Shown here: piece after piece, positions 18,567-28,109 of the stretch
How the letters are laid out: the number at the start of each line of letters is the position of its first letter
How positions within the stretch are numbered: the first letter of the stretch is position 1
Source: Alteromonas sp. ASW11-130
Lineage (GTDB): Bacteria; Pseudomonadota; Gammaproteobacteria; Enterobacterales; Alteromonadaceae
Direction of reading: 5' to 3'
Assembly (NCBI RefSeq): GCF_026183735.1
Contig: NZ_JAPFRE010000044.1
Location: 1-52,669, forward strand
DNA: 52,669 bases
Program-made: the position numbers and the translations under genes
The notes under the pieces: model-generated
Database searches by the model: none
Told to the model about the DNA's origin: nothing
Seen by the model: only the letters and a program-made list of their open reading frames with translations

Positions 18567-19523
18567 ATGTCATCAGAGCAGTTCAAGCAATTACACGCTT
18601 ATTTAGACACGCAAATTATTGGACAAAGTCAGCTTACTCGCAGTTTATTAATCGCACTACTTGCGGATGGCCATCTGCTGGTGGAAGGTCCTCCAGGGCT
18701 GGCGAAAACAAGAGCGGTTAATGCATTAGCGAATGGAATGGATGGTGATTTTCATCGGGTTCAGTTTACACCAGATTTATTACCCGCTGACCTTACGGGT
18801 ACGGATATTTATCGTCCTGAAACTGGCGAATTTGTTTTCCAAAAAGGGCCACTGTTTCACAATTTGGTCCTGGCTGATGAAATAAACCGGGCTCCCGCAA
18901 AAGTTCAGTCCGCCTTATTGGAGGCCATGGCAGAACGGCAAATAACCGTAGGCAACAAAACGTACCCTTTGTCGCCCTTATTTTTAGTCATGGCGACACA
19001 GAATCCGTTGGAGCAGGAAGGAACATATCCACTTCCCGAAGCTCAACTTGATCGTTTCCTAATGCATGTAGAAATTGGATACCCTGACGCAGAAACGGAA
19101 TTAAGCGTACTGCAATTAACCCGTCAGGAAGAATTGCAAACGCCTTCTGAACCACCAGCGGTTCTATCCCAAGACGCTATTTTTGCAGCAAGAAAAGCAT
19201 CTTTGGCGCTACATATGGCACCAGAATTAGAAAAATATATTGTTCAATTAATTATGGCTACGCGCGCACCGGAAAAATATGATGACAAAATGGCATCGTG
19301 GATTGAATTTGGTGCCAGCCCTAGAGCCACTATTGCGCTAGACCGTTGCGCAAGGGCTCACGCTTGGCTTGCGGGTAGAGAATTCGTCGGCCCAGACGAT
19401 ATTCAAGCGGTTATGCATAATGTATTGAGACATCGGATAATCATGTCTTATCAAGCCGAAGCTGAAGGCATTACGGTTAAAGACGTACTAGATAACATTC
19501 TTAAGTTGGTGGCGGTCCCCTGA
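18567..19523 (+). CDS. MoxR-type AAA+ ATPase
   Basis: The 318-residue protein is a MoxR-family AAA+ ATPase, a chaperone-like ATPase that usually acts on VWA-domain partners encoded next to it. Walker A GPPGLAKT is at residues 41-48, Walker B with the following MoxR signature is LVLADEINRAPAKVQSALLEAM, and a sensor segment reads MATQNPLEQEGTYPLPEAQLDRFL. It heads a six-gene operon with DUF58, DUF4381, two VWA proteins and BatD. It is divergent from fadI across a 282-bp gap that should hold the operon promoter; TTGAAA at 18453 and TATAAA at 18478 are possible elements but their 19-bp spacing is long. Confidence 0.95.
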   Translation: MSSEQFKQLHAYLDTQIIGQSQLTRSLLIALLADGHLLVEGPPGLAKTRAVNALANGMDGDFHRVQFTPDLLPADLTGTDIYRPETGEFVFQKGPLFHNLVLADEINRAPAKVQSALLEAMAERQITVGNKTYPLSPLFLVMATQNPLEQEGTYPLPEAQLDRFLMHVEIGYPDAETELSVLQLTRQEELQTPSEPPAVLSQDAIFAARKASLALHMAPELEKYIVQLIMATRAPEKYDDKMASWIEFGASPRATIALDRCARAHAWLAGREFVGPDDIQAVMHNVLRHRIIMSYQAEAEGITVKDVLDNILKLVAVP

Positions 19524-19531
19524 ACCTGATT

Positions 19532-20494
19532 ATGCAGCAAGTAAAATCAATTTTATCCCAGTTGCAGTCTGATGGAATCCATTTGAGTGTGGCAGAGTTA
19601 TTGCGCTATCAGCAATTAACCCGGCTAATTGATTTGAGCCCGCGTAGAACGCTACAAGCGAGGCTTTCAGGCCAATATCTTTCACGCGACAAAGGGCGGG
19701 GAATGGAGTTTGACGAAGCCAGACACTACCTACCAGGGGATGACATTAGAGCGATCGACTGGCGTGTTACGGCTCGGACGGGGAAAACCCACACTAAGGT
19801 CTATCGAGAAGAACGTGAGCGGCCGGTGTTTCTTTGCTGTGATCTTACTTCATCCATGCAGTTTGGCACGCAATTGATGTTAAAGTCGGTTCAGGCTGCG
19901 CATCTAGCATCTTTACTTTCGTGGTCAGCGGTGGCTAGAGGAGATAAAATCGGGGCGTTACTATTCGACGATGTGTCACATCGTGAATGCAAACCAATGT
20001 CACGTAAGCGTGCTGTGCTTTCTGTTTGTCACGAACTCATCAGTATGCAACAACATGCGCTTCAGCAAGCCACGTCGAATTCATTGCACATTAACGCGTT
20101 AGAACAAGCTAGTCTGCGTCTTCGACGGGTGGTGAAGCCTGGTAGTTTGATCTATCTTATTTCAGATTTCTCCAAGCTGTCAGAGTTGGCTCAATCCCAT
20201 TTAATTTCCGTCGCTCGACATTGTGAAATTCATGCAGTTCATATTTATGATCCAATTGAACTAAGTCTTCCACCCATAAAAAGCAAGCAAACAGTAAAGG
20301 TAACTGACGGTGAGCAAGAGCAAACCTGGATGCTGGGGGACGCTAAGATAAATGAGCAGTATCACAGTTGGCGCACACTCGAAAACGAACGGCTTAAAAA
20401 CTTTTTTAAAAAAAGTAAGATTCTTTTCCATTCTGTGAGCTCGGGAACGGCTTTGGATAAGCAGTTGCTTCAATTCAGCATGAGGACTGCATAA
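19532..20494 (+). CDS. DUF58 domain protein
   Basis: This 320-residue protein has the DUF58 core (DEARHYLPGDDIRAIDWRVTAR followed by REERERPVFLCCDLTSSM), a degenerate VWA-like fold usually encoded beside MoxR. It starts 8 bp after moxR and ends overlapping the next start (TAATG). No membrane segment is evident. By family association it works with the MoxR ATPase and the VWA proteins, but its biochemical role is not known. Confidence 0.92.
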   Translation: MQQVKSILSQLQSDGIHLSVAELLRYQQLTRLIDLSPRRTLQARLSGQYLSRDKGRGMEFDEARHYLPGDDIRAIDWRVTARTGKTHTKVYREERERPVFLCCDLTSSMQFGTQLMLKSVQAAHLASLLSWSAVARGDKIGALLFDDVSHRECKPMSRKRAVLSVCHELISMQQHALQQATSNSLHINALEQASLRLRRVVKPGSLIYLISDFSKLSELAQSHLISVARHCEIHAVHIYDPIELSLPPIKSKQTVKVTDGEQEQTWMLGDAKINEQYHSWRTLENERLKNFFKKSKILFHSVSSGTALDKQLLQFSMRTA

Positions 20495-21015
20495 TGCAAG
20501 CGCAAACTCTTTCCAATCCCCTTGAAAATCTTCAGGACATTCATGTTCCCGAATCAGTCAGTGCCTGGCCCTTAGCGTGGGGGTGGTGGATAGTAATCGG
20601 TATAACAATCCTCGGTTTGATAGTGGCGGCAGTCTGGTTCTACAAAAGGTATCAATTTTCATGCGCTAAACGTCAGGCTATAAAAGAGATTTATACCTTG
20701 CAGGCCAATCAAGCCGACTGGGCTCAGAAGCAAAACGCTATTTTAAAGCGCACCGCATCTTACTACTTTGATAAGCACACTGTGGCTTCACTTTACGGTC
20801 AACGATGGCAACAATTCTTGGTGGGATGTTTAGCTAAGAGAAAAAAGGGACAAATTACTCAAGAAATTAACCAACTTCAAAAAGCTTTGTATCAACCTCA
20901 GCCCCCAAGTACCGACCAGTTTGAGTCATGTCAGAAAGCCTGCTTGTACTGGTTAAAACACGCTCGTTTTGCGAAAAAAACGCCAACCGTAGAAGTGGAG
21001 GCATCAAATGCTTGA
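20494..21015 (+). CDS. DUF4381 membrane protein
   Basis: The 173-residue protein has one clear membrane helix (about residues 28-50, rich in W, I and V) followed by a basic cytoplasmic stretch, which fits the DUF4381 family found between DUF58 and VWA genes in gammaproteobacterial MoxR operons. Its start overlaps the DUF58 stop by one base, and its end overlaps the next gene by 8 bases, so translation is coupled through the cluster. Confidence 0.85.
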   Translation: MQAQTLSNPLENLQDIHVPESVSAWPLAWGWWIVIGITILGLIVAAVWFYKRYQFSCAKRQAIKEIYTLQANQADWAQKQNAILKRTASYYFDKHTVASLYGQRWQQFLVGCLAKRKKGQITQEINQLQKALYQPQPPSTDQFESCQKACLYWLKHARFAKKTPTVEVEASNA

Positions 21016-22030
21016 GTTCGCCTGGTGGTGGATCTTATTCGCACTCCCTCTACCTTTATTGATTCGCTGGCTGACACCCGCGGTAACCGAGACCGATTCA
21101 GCTGCATTAAAGGTACCCAGCTTGATGCCGCACGTTACTGCGCCTGAAAAATTGAAGCAGAATCATCGCTTCATATTATTGGTTAGCAGTCTAATCTGGA
21201 TAACATTAATCATTGCAGCTGCACAGCCTAGATGGTTGGGCGAGCCCGTCAGTATTCCATCGAAAGGTCGCGAACTGATGTTGGCTGTGGATTTATCTGG
21301 CAGTATGAAGATAGATGATATGCAACTAAACGGGCAACAGGTTAATCGGCTTACCATGATAAAGGCTGTTCTCAACAACTTTATCCAACGTCGCGTCGGT
21401 GATCGTCTGGGCTTAATTTTATTTGCAGATACAGCTTACATGCAGGCGCCCCTTACCTATGATCGCGAAACGGTTGCCAGTTTGCTTAACGAAGCGGTTA
21501 TTGGTTTGATAGGAGAGCAGACAGCAATAGGCGACGCAATAGGTCTGGCAGTAAAGCGGTTTGATGAAAAAGAAGATACCAACCGGGTCATTATCCTGCT
21601 AACTGACGGTCAGAATACTGCTGGCAATATTACCCCTGCACAAGCTAAAGAACTGGCAGTGGCTAGCAACACAACCGTTTACACCATCGGCGTTGGCGCC
21701 GACGAAATGCTAATTCAAAATTTTTTCGGCAGCCGAAGAGTAAATCCTTCGCAAGATTTGGACGAGACCATGTTACGTGATTTAGCTGAATCAACTGGGG
21801 GGCAATATTTTCGCGCAAGAGACGCCCAAGAACTCAATAATATTTACGCCATATTGGATGAACTAGAACCTGTTGAAGGTGACGAGCGAAAAATGCGCCC
21901 GTTAACGGCACTGTATTATTATCCACTGGCATTAGCATTGGTGTTAAGTGTACTGACAGCCTTAGTAGTGCTAGGCCGTAATTATTGGCGGCAACGCCGG
22001 GTTAATTTTAAAGAAATGACAGAGAATTAA
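21008..22030 (+). CDS. VWA domain membrane protein (BatA-like)
   Basis: The 340-residue protein has two N-terminal membrane segments (about 3-22 and 54-73), a von Willebrand factor A domain (about 88-280) with an intact metal-ion-dependent adhesion site (D95-L-S97-G-S99, then LTDGQNTAG), and a C-terminal membrane helix (about 302-322). This is the BatA architecture. GGAG in the end of the DUF4381 gene serves as ribosome binding site. It probably acts with the next VWA protein and the MoxR ATPase in the inner membrane. Confidence 0.93.
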   Translation: MLEFAWWWILFALPLPLLIRWLTPAVTETDSAALKVPSLMPHVTAPEKLKQNHRFILLVSSLIWITLIIAAAQPRWLGEPVSIPSKGRELMLAVDLSGSMKIDDMQLNGQQVNRLTMIKAVLNNFIQRRVGDRLGLILFADTAYMQAPLTYDRETVASLLNEAVIGLIGEQTAIGDAIGLAVKRFDEKEDTNRVIILLTDGQNTAGNITPAQAKELAVASNTTVYTIGVGADEMLIQNFFGSRRVNPSQDLDETMLRDLAESTGGQYFRARDAQELNNIYAILDELEPVEGDERKMRPLTALYYYPLALALVLSVLTALVVLGRNYWRQRRVNFKEMTEN

Positions 22031-22033
22031 ATA

Positions 22034-23917
22034 ATGGCATTTTTTGAACATTTCCATTTTTTACGTCCTCTCTGGTTATTAGCAATTATTCCATTGGGTT
22101 TGCTGTACTGGTTCATTAAACAAAACGTTAGGCTTCAGTCAGGCTGGCAAAGTATTGTATCCAATCATTTATACCGTTTTATGGTTATTGATCACGGTAA
22201 ACCCTTGCGTCGCCCTCCTTTGTGGTTGATACCCCTAGGCTGGTTACTTGCTATAGTGGCGCTCGCAGGCCCTACTTGGGAAAAACTTCCGCAACCGGTT
22301 TTCCAGATCAAAGCAGGTCATGTCATCGTGATGGATATGTCGTTGTCTATGCGTGCAACCGACTTGACGCCCGACCGACTTACCCGAGCAAAATACAAAG
22401 CGATTGATTTAATCACTGCAATAGGTGAAGGAGAGATGGGGTTAGTGGCGTACGCGGGGGACGCGTTTGTGATTAGTCCGCTAACTACAGACGCTGCTAA
22501 CCTAACGGCATTAATACCCAGTCTAAGCCCCGAAATAATGCCCGTACCGGGAAGCGACCCTTTTATGGGAATTAAAGCGGCGTCAGAGTTATTAGCCAAT
22601 GCTGGTTATCAACGTGGGCACATATACTGGTTTACCGATGAGATTGAGCTTTCCCAAACGAAAGAGCTGCATGATTACATAAATAAACAACCGTATACGG
22701 TCAATATACTGGGTATTGGAACCTCAGCAGGCGCGCCTATTAAACAGGTAAATGGTGAATTACTTAAAGAAGCTGATGGTAGCATCGTTATAGCAAAACT
22801 GTATGAATCGCCGCTACGTTCAATCGCGAAAACTGGCAAAGGTATATACACCCCCTTGTCAGCTACAGGGGAGGATATTAAAAAGCTTCTAACAGGAAAG
22901 GATCGGCCGCAGCAAAAAAATACTGAAGACAATAACGAATCGGCAGGCGATAAATGGCGCGAATTTGGGCCATATCTGGTTTTATTTATACTCCCTTTTG
23001 CCGCTTACGGTTTTAGGCGAGGTCTGCTGACCTGTCTTGTACTAGGTTCTCTATTCTCGCTTCCTGAGCCTGTAATGGCCCAAACGCAAGATTCTCAAGA
23101 AGTCGTCTCTATGCCATGGTACAAGTCACCGTTTTTAAATAGTAACCAAAGGGGATTGGAAGCTTTTAAGGACGAAGCCTATGAACAAGCCGCTACTGAA
23201 TTTGATACGCCATCCTGGCAAGGAGCGGCGCATTATAAAGCGGGTAATTACGAGGCTGCACTTGAAGCTTTTTCAAAAGTGAATAATGCTGATGGTTTGT
23301 ATAATCAAGGGAATAGTTTGGCGCATCTTGGCGAGCTAGACAAGGCGATTGAAAAATATGCCAAGGCGCTTGCCCTAAAACCAGATCATGCTGATGCAGC
23401 TAAAAATAAAGCGCTACTTGAAGAACTCAAAAAACAACAAGAACAACAGCAACAACAGCAACAGCAACAGCAACAGCAAGAAAGTAATTCCGACGAGCAA
23501 CAGGACCAGCAAAATCAGCAAAATCAGCAAGCTGAGTCAGACGAGTCCTCAGATCAGGAACAAACTCAAAATAATACAAAACAACAATCGCAAACTGATG
23601 CGCAGCAAAGCGATGAAATGGAACAAACGGAGTCGCAGCAAGAACGACATCAGCAATCCGGCCAGGAGAATCAGCAGTCTCAAGCTACCCCAAAACAGGC
23701 TGAAGAAACCAAGGATGTATTAGAAAATACAGAAAACACTGAACAGGCAGCCCAAACAGAACAGCCACAGAACCTTAGTGACGAAGATCAACAACGACTT
23801 GAAACTATTAAACGACGTATTCCAGACGATCCCGCTTATCTGTTAAAGCGAAAGATGCAACTGGAAGCCCAAAGAAGGCAACGAGATAGAATGCCCGCGA
23901 ATCGGAGAGAATGGTAA
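22034..23917 (+). CDS. VWA and TPR membrane protein (BatB/BatC fusion type)
   Basis: The 627-residue protein has N-terminal membrane segments (about 8-28 and 62-80), a VWA domain with intact DxSxS (D101-M-S103-L-S105), further hydrophobic segments (about 316-350), a TPR region (about 375-455, with AAHYKAGNYEAALEAF and DGLYNQGNSLAHLGELDKAIEKYAKAL) and a long Gln-rich tail (about 463-590). This combines the roles of BatB and the TPR protein BatC of other bacteria. The tail ends in a basic RMQLEAQRRQRDR segment. It starts 3 bp after the BatA-like gene and overlaps the BatD start. Confidence 0.92.
   Translation: MAFFEHFHFLRPLWLLAIIPLGLLYWFIKQNVRLQSGWQSIVSNHLYRFMVIDHGKPLRRPPLWLIPLGWLLAIVALAGPTWEKLPQPVFQIKAGHVIVMDMSLSMRATDLTPDRLTRAKYKAIDLITAIGEGEMGLVAYAGDAFVISPLTTDAANLTALIPSLSPEIMPVPGSDPFMGIKAASELLANAGYQRGHIYWFTDEIELSQTKELHDYINKQPYTVNILGIGTSAGAPIKQVNGELLKEADGSIVIAKLYESPLRSIAKTGKGIYTPLSATGEDIKKLLTGKDRPQQKNTEDNNESAGDKWREFGPYLVLFILPFAAYGFRRGLLTCLVLGSLFSLPEPVMAQTQDSQEVVSMPWYKSPFLNSNQRGLEAFKDEAYEQAATEFDTPSWQGAAHYKAGNYEAALEAFSKVNNADGLYNQGNSLAHLGELDKAIEKYAKALALKPDHADAAKNKALLEELKKQQEQQQQQQQQQQQQESNSDEQQDQQNQQNQQAESDESSDQEQTQNNTKQQSQTDAQQSDEMEQTESQQERHQQSGQENQQSQATPKQAEETKDVLENTENTEQAAQTEQPQNLSDEDQQRLETIKRRIPDDPAYLLKRKMQLEAQRRQRDRMPANRREW
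23435..23479 (+). repeat. CAA/CAG polyglutamine tract in the VWA/TPR gene
   Basis: Twelve consecutive Gln codons (residues 471-482) use a regular CAGCAA hexamer at their end, directly after two Gln and one Glu codon. The repeat unit length is a multiple of three, so slippage would alter tract length without a frameshift. Confidence 0.85.
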
Positions 23918-25608
23918 TGAAATGGTTGTACGCTACGCTATTATGCGTCGCTTTCTCTTTTAATGTTTTCGCTGAAGTGGAAAAAGTTGAAGCTTCGGTA
24001 GATAAAAACCCGGTTATGATTGATGAGGCTATCGTGTTGTCGGTCACCGCTTATGGGGATCCGAAGCGAGAGGCTTTTGATAGTTCGCCGTTATTAAAAG
24101 ATTTTGTGGTAGGCCGAACTTCTGTCAGTAGTAAAACATCAATCATAAATTTTGACACCACGCGCACCACCACTTGGTCGACCACTCTTTTTCCTCGGGG
24201 CAAAGGCAAGTTCACCATTCCAGCGTTTACTATTGAAGGTAAGCAAACGAAACCAATAAGCATTGAAGTGGTTGATGTAAAGCAGGACGCAAACCAACCT
24301 GCCAGAGATTATTATGTCACCACAGAAGTCGACGCCCATTCGGTCTATCTTCACCAACAAATCCGCTATACGGTTAAACTGTTCTTAGCAACCAATATTG
24401 AGCGCGGCAGCTTAGATGCTCCCAAGTTAGCCAAAGCACAAATTAAGCAACTCGGTGAAGATAAGCAATACACCGATATCGTTAATGGTCGTCGCTATCA
24501 GGTTATCGAACGTACCTTTGCTGTTATTCCTCAACAGTCTGGGGATTTCACCATTCGGGGGCCTGTTTTTTCGGGTGAAGTAATGGCCTCTAACTCAAGC
24601 CAGCGTTTTGGTTTTTTCAACCGGACTCACGAAGTTAATCGTATCGGACCCGATATAGATATCACAGTGAAGTCAAAACCAGAGAACGTTAGTTATCATT
24701 GGCTGCCCAGTGAATTTGTCAGACTTGACGAAGAATGGCAATCCGAAGAGTTCGTTGTTGGAGAACCGGTAACCAGAACCGTAAGCTTAACCGCAGTTGG
24801 GTTAGTGGAAGAGCAATTACCTGAGTTACCCCAGCACTATCCCCCTCATTTCAAGCTCTATCCTGATCAGGCCGTAACTGCCACAGTGGATAAGAATAAT
24901 ACTCTCATAGCCCAGCGAAAAGAATCCATCGCCATAATCCCTACCCAGGCGGGAGAATTCGTTTTGCCCGAAGTAACTATTCCTTGGTTCAACGTGCTAA
25001 CCGAACAGACCGAATATGCGACGCTTCCCGCACGTACGATTACAATTAAGTCTGCGCCTGCCAGCTCACAAGCAACCTCCCCTGCCTTACCCGCGTCAGA
25101 GACGAAAGCTGAAACAGCGGATTGGCGCGCGGAAGAGCCAAAAAGTTCGCCAGGAAGCACACTTAATTATTCCATTGTCTGGATGCTTGTGGCATTACTT
25201 TTTATCGCTTTAACAGGCTGGATGTACACGTGGACCAGATATAGAAAATTGAAAGCGGCTTATGAAACAAACAGAAACCAAGTCCCATCTTCTGAGACTA
25301 AAAATAATGAGCTCGCTTATAAGCAATTAATAAATGATATCGAGTCAGGTCATTCTACACACATTTATCAGTCATTAATGAATTGGATAAACACGTTTGC
25401 CCCTAAGCGTGTAAATGCTCCAGCTGAGTGGAGTGCCACCCAGGTACTGCAACCCCATGTCGACAATCTATTTGCAAGCGAGTATGGTAATCACGCATCT
25501 ACGTGGGACAGTAAAGCATTTAAAAAACAAATAAGCACGCTGCATAAACAATTTAAAAATAGCGATGATAAGGGTGCCGCTGCATTACCTACACTCTATC
25601 CGCAATAG
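23911..25608 (+). CDS. BatD family protein
   Basis: The 565-residue protein has a cleavable-looking signal peptide (residues 1-21, ending NVFA), a long beta-rich periplasmic part of the BatD (oxygen tolerance) family (about 22-385), one membrane helix (about 423-443) and a cytoplasmic C-terminal region. It is the last gene of the MoxR operon and overlaps the previous stop by 7 bases. The ribosome binding site GGAGAG could serve either the ATG at 23911 or the one at 23917. Its role is likely structural or regulatory within the membrane complex. Confidence 0.9.
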   Translation: MVMKWLYATLLCVAFSFNVFAEVEKVEASVDKNPVMIDEAIVLSVTAYGDPKREAFDSSPLLKDFVVGRTSVSSKTSIINFDTTRTTTWSTTLFPRGKGKFTIPAFTIEGKQTKPISIEVVDVKQDANQPARDYYVTTEVDAHSVYLHQQIRYTVKLFLATNIERGSLDAPKLAKAQIKQLGEDKQYTDIVNGRRYQVIERTFAVIPQQSGDFTIRGPVFSGEVMASNSSQRFGFFNRTHEVNRIGPDIDITVKSKPENVSYHWLPSEFVRLDEEWQSEEFVVGEPVTRTVSLTAVGLVEEQLPELPQHYPPHFKLYPDQAVTATVDKNNTLIAQRKESIAIIPTQAGEFVLPEVTIPWFNVLTEQTEYATLPARTITIKSAPASSQATSPALPASETKAETADWRAEEPKSSPGSTLNYSIVWMLVALLFIALTGWMYTWTRYRKLKAAYETNRNQVPSSETKNNELAYKQLINDIESGHSTHIYQSLMNWINTFAPKRVNAPAEWSATQVLQPHVDNLFASEYGNHASTWDSKAFKKQISTLHKQFKNSDDKGAAALPTLYPQ

Positions 25609-25659
25609 CGCATTTAGTGCTAATAACGATAGACATTTACAGTTTAAACCGGAGAGAAA

Positions 25660-27516
25660 ATGAAGAATCAAATTTGGAAAGTAACCCCCCTCGCTGTGTT
25701 GATCTCAGGTCTAATGGCCTGCTCACCTGCCCCGGAAACAAAAACACAAACAACTGTGGCAGAGATGGCAACAGAATCTACACAACAATCAGAATCAGAG
25801 CGCTTAAGTGCTTTTTTTGAACGCAGCTTCCAAGAAGACTTAGACCGTTCTCCATTATTCCAAAGCTATCTAGGTATTAAGGGCGAGCAATATGGAGAGT
25901 GGAATGATGAAAGTGAGGAATACAAAGACGAAGAGATCGCTATTGCTAAAAACCGACTCGAAGAATTAGATAACTTTGATACAGAAAAACTCTCTGAACA
26001 GGAGCAGTTAAGCCTACGCCTATACCGTGATCAGATTGAAAAGCAGCTGGAAAACGATAAATTCAGACATCACTACTACGTGGTTCATCAGTTCAGAGCA
26101 GCCCATACGATGGTGCCAAGCTTCTTAATCAATATTCACAGTGTGTCCAATAAGTCTGATGCTCAAGCCTACATCAGTCGACTCGATAAAGTAGATACAT
26201 TATTTGATCAGGTAATTGATCAAATGAAACTTCGGGAAGAAAAAAAGGTATTTCCTCCTAAGTGGTCTTATGACCAAATGATCCAAGCTTCGGAAAACGT
26301 CATCACTGGCGCGCCTTATGATGCAGCTGAGGAGCCTTCCTCTATCTGGGAAGACTTCCAGACCAAAGTAAACGCCCTTGATATTGAAGAAACTGAAAAA
26401 CAAAGCCTGCTTGAAGAAGGCAAAGCCGCGTTATTAACCTCAGTCAAACCCGCTTATGAAAAGTTAATCGCCGAATTAAAGCATCAACGGGAACTATCGC
26501 CTGAGGGTGACGGTGTATGGCGTTTACCTGAAGGCAAGACGTGGTATGACAATCGCCTTGCGTGGTTCACATCAACGGATTTGAACGCGGATGAAGTGCA
26601 TAACATCGGCCTTGAGAATGTGAAACGTATTCACGAGTCTATGAAAGACATTATGAAACAGGTCGAATTTGAAGGCACACTGCAAGAATTTTTCGAATTC
26701 ATGCGCAACGATGACCAGTTTTATTATGCCAATACGCCTGAAGGCCGCCAAAAGTACTTGGACGAAGCCAAGAAAGCAGTGGATAAAATGCGTGAAGCAA
26801 TCCCTGAATATTTTGGCTTAATTCCAGAAGCAGACATGGTGGTTAAACGGGTAGAAGCATTCCGTGAAGAGTCTGCGGGTAAGGCTTTCTACCAAAGCCC
26901 TGCTCAAGATGGCAGCCGCCCTGGGATATACTACGCCAACCTATATGATATGAAGTCTATGCCTACCTATCAACTTGAGGCATTGGCCTATCATGAAGGT
27001 ATCCCAGGTCACCACATGCAGCGAGCCATCGCGCAAGAACTAGACAGCGTACCGCAGTTCCAGAAGTTCCTAAGCTCCACAGCCTATACGGAAGGCTGGG
27101 GGTTATATAGTGAAGAACTGGCAAAAGACATGGGGTTCTATAAAGACCCCTACTCTGATTTTGGTCGCTTGGCCATGGAGTTATGGCGGGCTTGCCGTTT
27201 GGTTGTAGATACCGGCATCCATTCGAAAAAATGGTCGCGTGAAAAAGCCATCGATTATCTTATCAAAAACACCCCCAATCCTGAGCTAGACGCGGTGAAA
27301 GCCATAGAGAGATACATCGCGATGCCCGGTCAAGCTACTGCCTACATGATAGGTAAACTAAAAATTATGGAGCTGCGGGAAAAAGCGATGAACGAATTGG
27401 GCGATAAGTTCGATTATAAAGGGTTTCACGACGAAATATTGAAAGACGGTCCAGTCCCCCTTTCTATCCTCGAAGAAAAGATAAATGGATGGATAGAAAA
27501 GACAAAACAAGCCTAA
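25660..27516 (+). CDS. DUF885 lipoprotein, probable metallopeptidase
   Basis: The 618-residue protein starts with a lipoprotein signal peptide (lipobox L-M-A-C21) and carries the DUF885 domain, whose HEGIPGHH motif at residues 445-452 resembles a zinc-peptidase site, followed by TEGWGLYSEELAKDMG. Related proteins are annotated as metallopeptidases of uncertain substrate. It has its own ribosome binding site (GGAGAG) and a strong terminator, so it appears to be a single-gene unit after the MoxR operon. The residues after C21 (S, P) do not suggest inner-membrane retention. Confidence 0.9.
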   Translation: MKNQIWKVTPLAVLISGLMACSPAPETKTQTTVAEMATESTQQSESERLSAFFERSFQEDLDRSPLFQSYLGIKGEQYGEWNDESEEYKDEEIAIAKNRLEELDNFDTEKLSEQEQLSLRLYRDQIEKQLENDKFRHHYYVVHQFRAAHTMVPSFLINIHSVSNKSDAQAYISRLDKVDTLFDQVIDQMKLREEKKVFPPKWSYDQMIQASENVITGAPYDAAEEPSSIWEDFQTKVNALDIEETEKQSLLEEGKAALLTSVKPAYEKLIAELKHQRELSPEGDGVWRLPEGKTWYDNRLAWFTSTDLNADEVHNIGLENVKRIHESMKDIMKQVEFEGTLQEFFEFMRNDDQFYYANTPEGRQKYLDEAKKAVDKMREAIPEYFGLIPEADMVVKRVEAFREESAGKAFYQSPAQDGSRPGIYYANLYDMKSMPTYQLEALAYHEGIPGHHMQRAIAQELDSVPQFQKFLSSTAYTEGWGLYSEELAKDMGFYKDPYSDFGRLAMELWRACRLVVDTGIHSKKWSREKAIDYLIKNTPNPELDAVKAIERYIAMPGQATAYMIGKLKIMELREKAMNELGDKFDYKGFHDEILKDGPVPLSILEEKINGWIEKTKQA

Positions 27517-27526
27517 GCGCTTCTTA

Positions 27527-27554
27527 AGCCCAACTTTTCGTTGGGCTTTTTTTT
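27527..27554 (+). terminator. Intrinsic terminator after the DUF885 gene
   Basis: An 8-bp stem (AGCCCAAC / GTTGGGCT) with a 5-nt loop is followed by a run of T residues, 10 bp after the stop codon. The ECF sigma gene starts only 43 bp later. Confidence 0.92.
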
Positions 27555-27596
27555 CTTAAGTGAAATGAAACAGGCACGTATCGGGTCTTATTCCCC

Positions 27597-28109
27597 ATGA
27601 AGACAAAACAACAACGATATGAAGCGTTGGTTCACGCGTTTCATGCAGATATCTACCGTTACGCAGTATGGTTGATAAAGGATACGTCGGTGGCCGAAGA
27701 CATCGTGCAAGAAACCTTTTTGCGGGCGTGGAAATCATTAGATGCATTACAGGATGAAGGCGCAGCGAAGTCTTGGCTTATCACTATTTTAAAAAGGGAA
27801 AATGCACGACGATTTGAACGTAAACAACTTCCAATGACTGACGTAAACGAAGAATTTTTGTTCGATGAAATTGAACCTGCACAAATATCGATGCAACAGC
27901 GGGACATACAACGCTTATTGGCTGGATTAAGCACCGAATATAGAGAGCCGTTGGTGCTACAATTAATTTTTGGTTTAAGTGGTGAAGAAATAGCACAGCA
28001 GCTTAATTTAAATAAAAACACGGTGATGACACGCTTGTTCCGAGCCAGAAATCAAATTCGAGAAGCACTAGAGAATCAGTCTAACTTTAGAGGTAAACAA
28101 AATGGATGA
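27597..28109 (+). CDS. ECF-type RNA polymerase sigma factor
   Basis: The 170-residue protein has sigma region 2 (about 8-75, with DIYRYAVWLIKDTSVAEDIVQETFLRAWK) and region 4 (about 108-160, with LSGEEIAQQLNLNKNTVMTRLFRAR), the two-domain layout of extracytoplasmic-function sigma factors. It overlaps the next gene, which encodes a DUF3379 membrane protein and is the probable anti-sigma factor. There is no good ribosome binding site before the ATG at 27597. The target genes are not visible; no clear ECF promoter was found upstream. Confidence 0.92.
   Translation: MKTKQQRYEALVHAFHADIYRYAVWLIKDTSVAEDIVQETFLRAWKSLDALQDEGAAKSWLITILKRENARRFERKQLPMTDVNEEFLFDEIEPAQISMQQRDIQRLLAGLSTEYREPLVLQLIFGLSGEEIAQQLNLNKNTVMTRLFRARNQIREALENQSNFRGKQNG

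Noticed and set aside
27555..27596. ECF-type promoter (GAAAC then TCTTA) before the sigma gene
   Set aside because: The spacer is 14 bp and transcription would begin almost at the ATG, so it is not a convincing ECF promoter.
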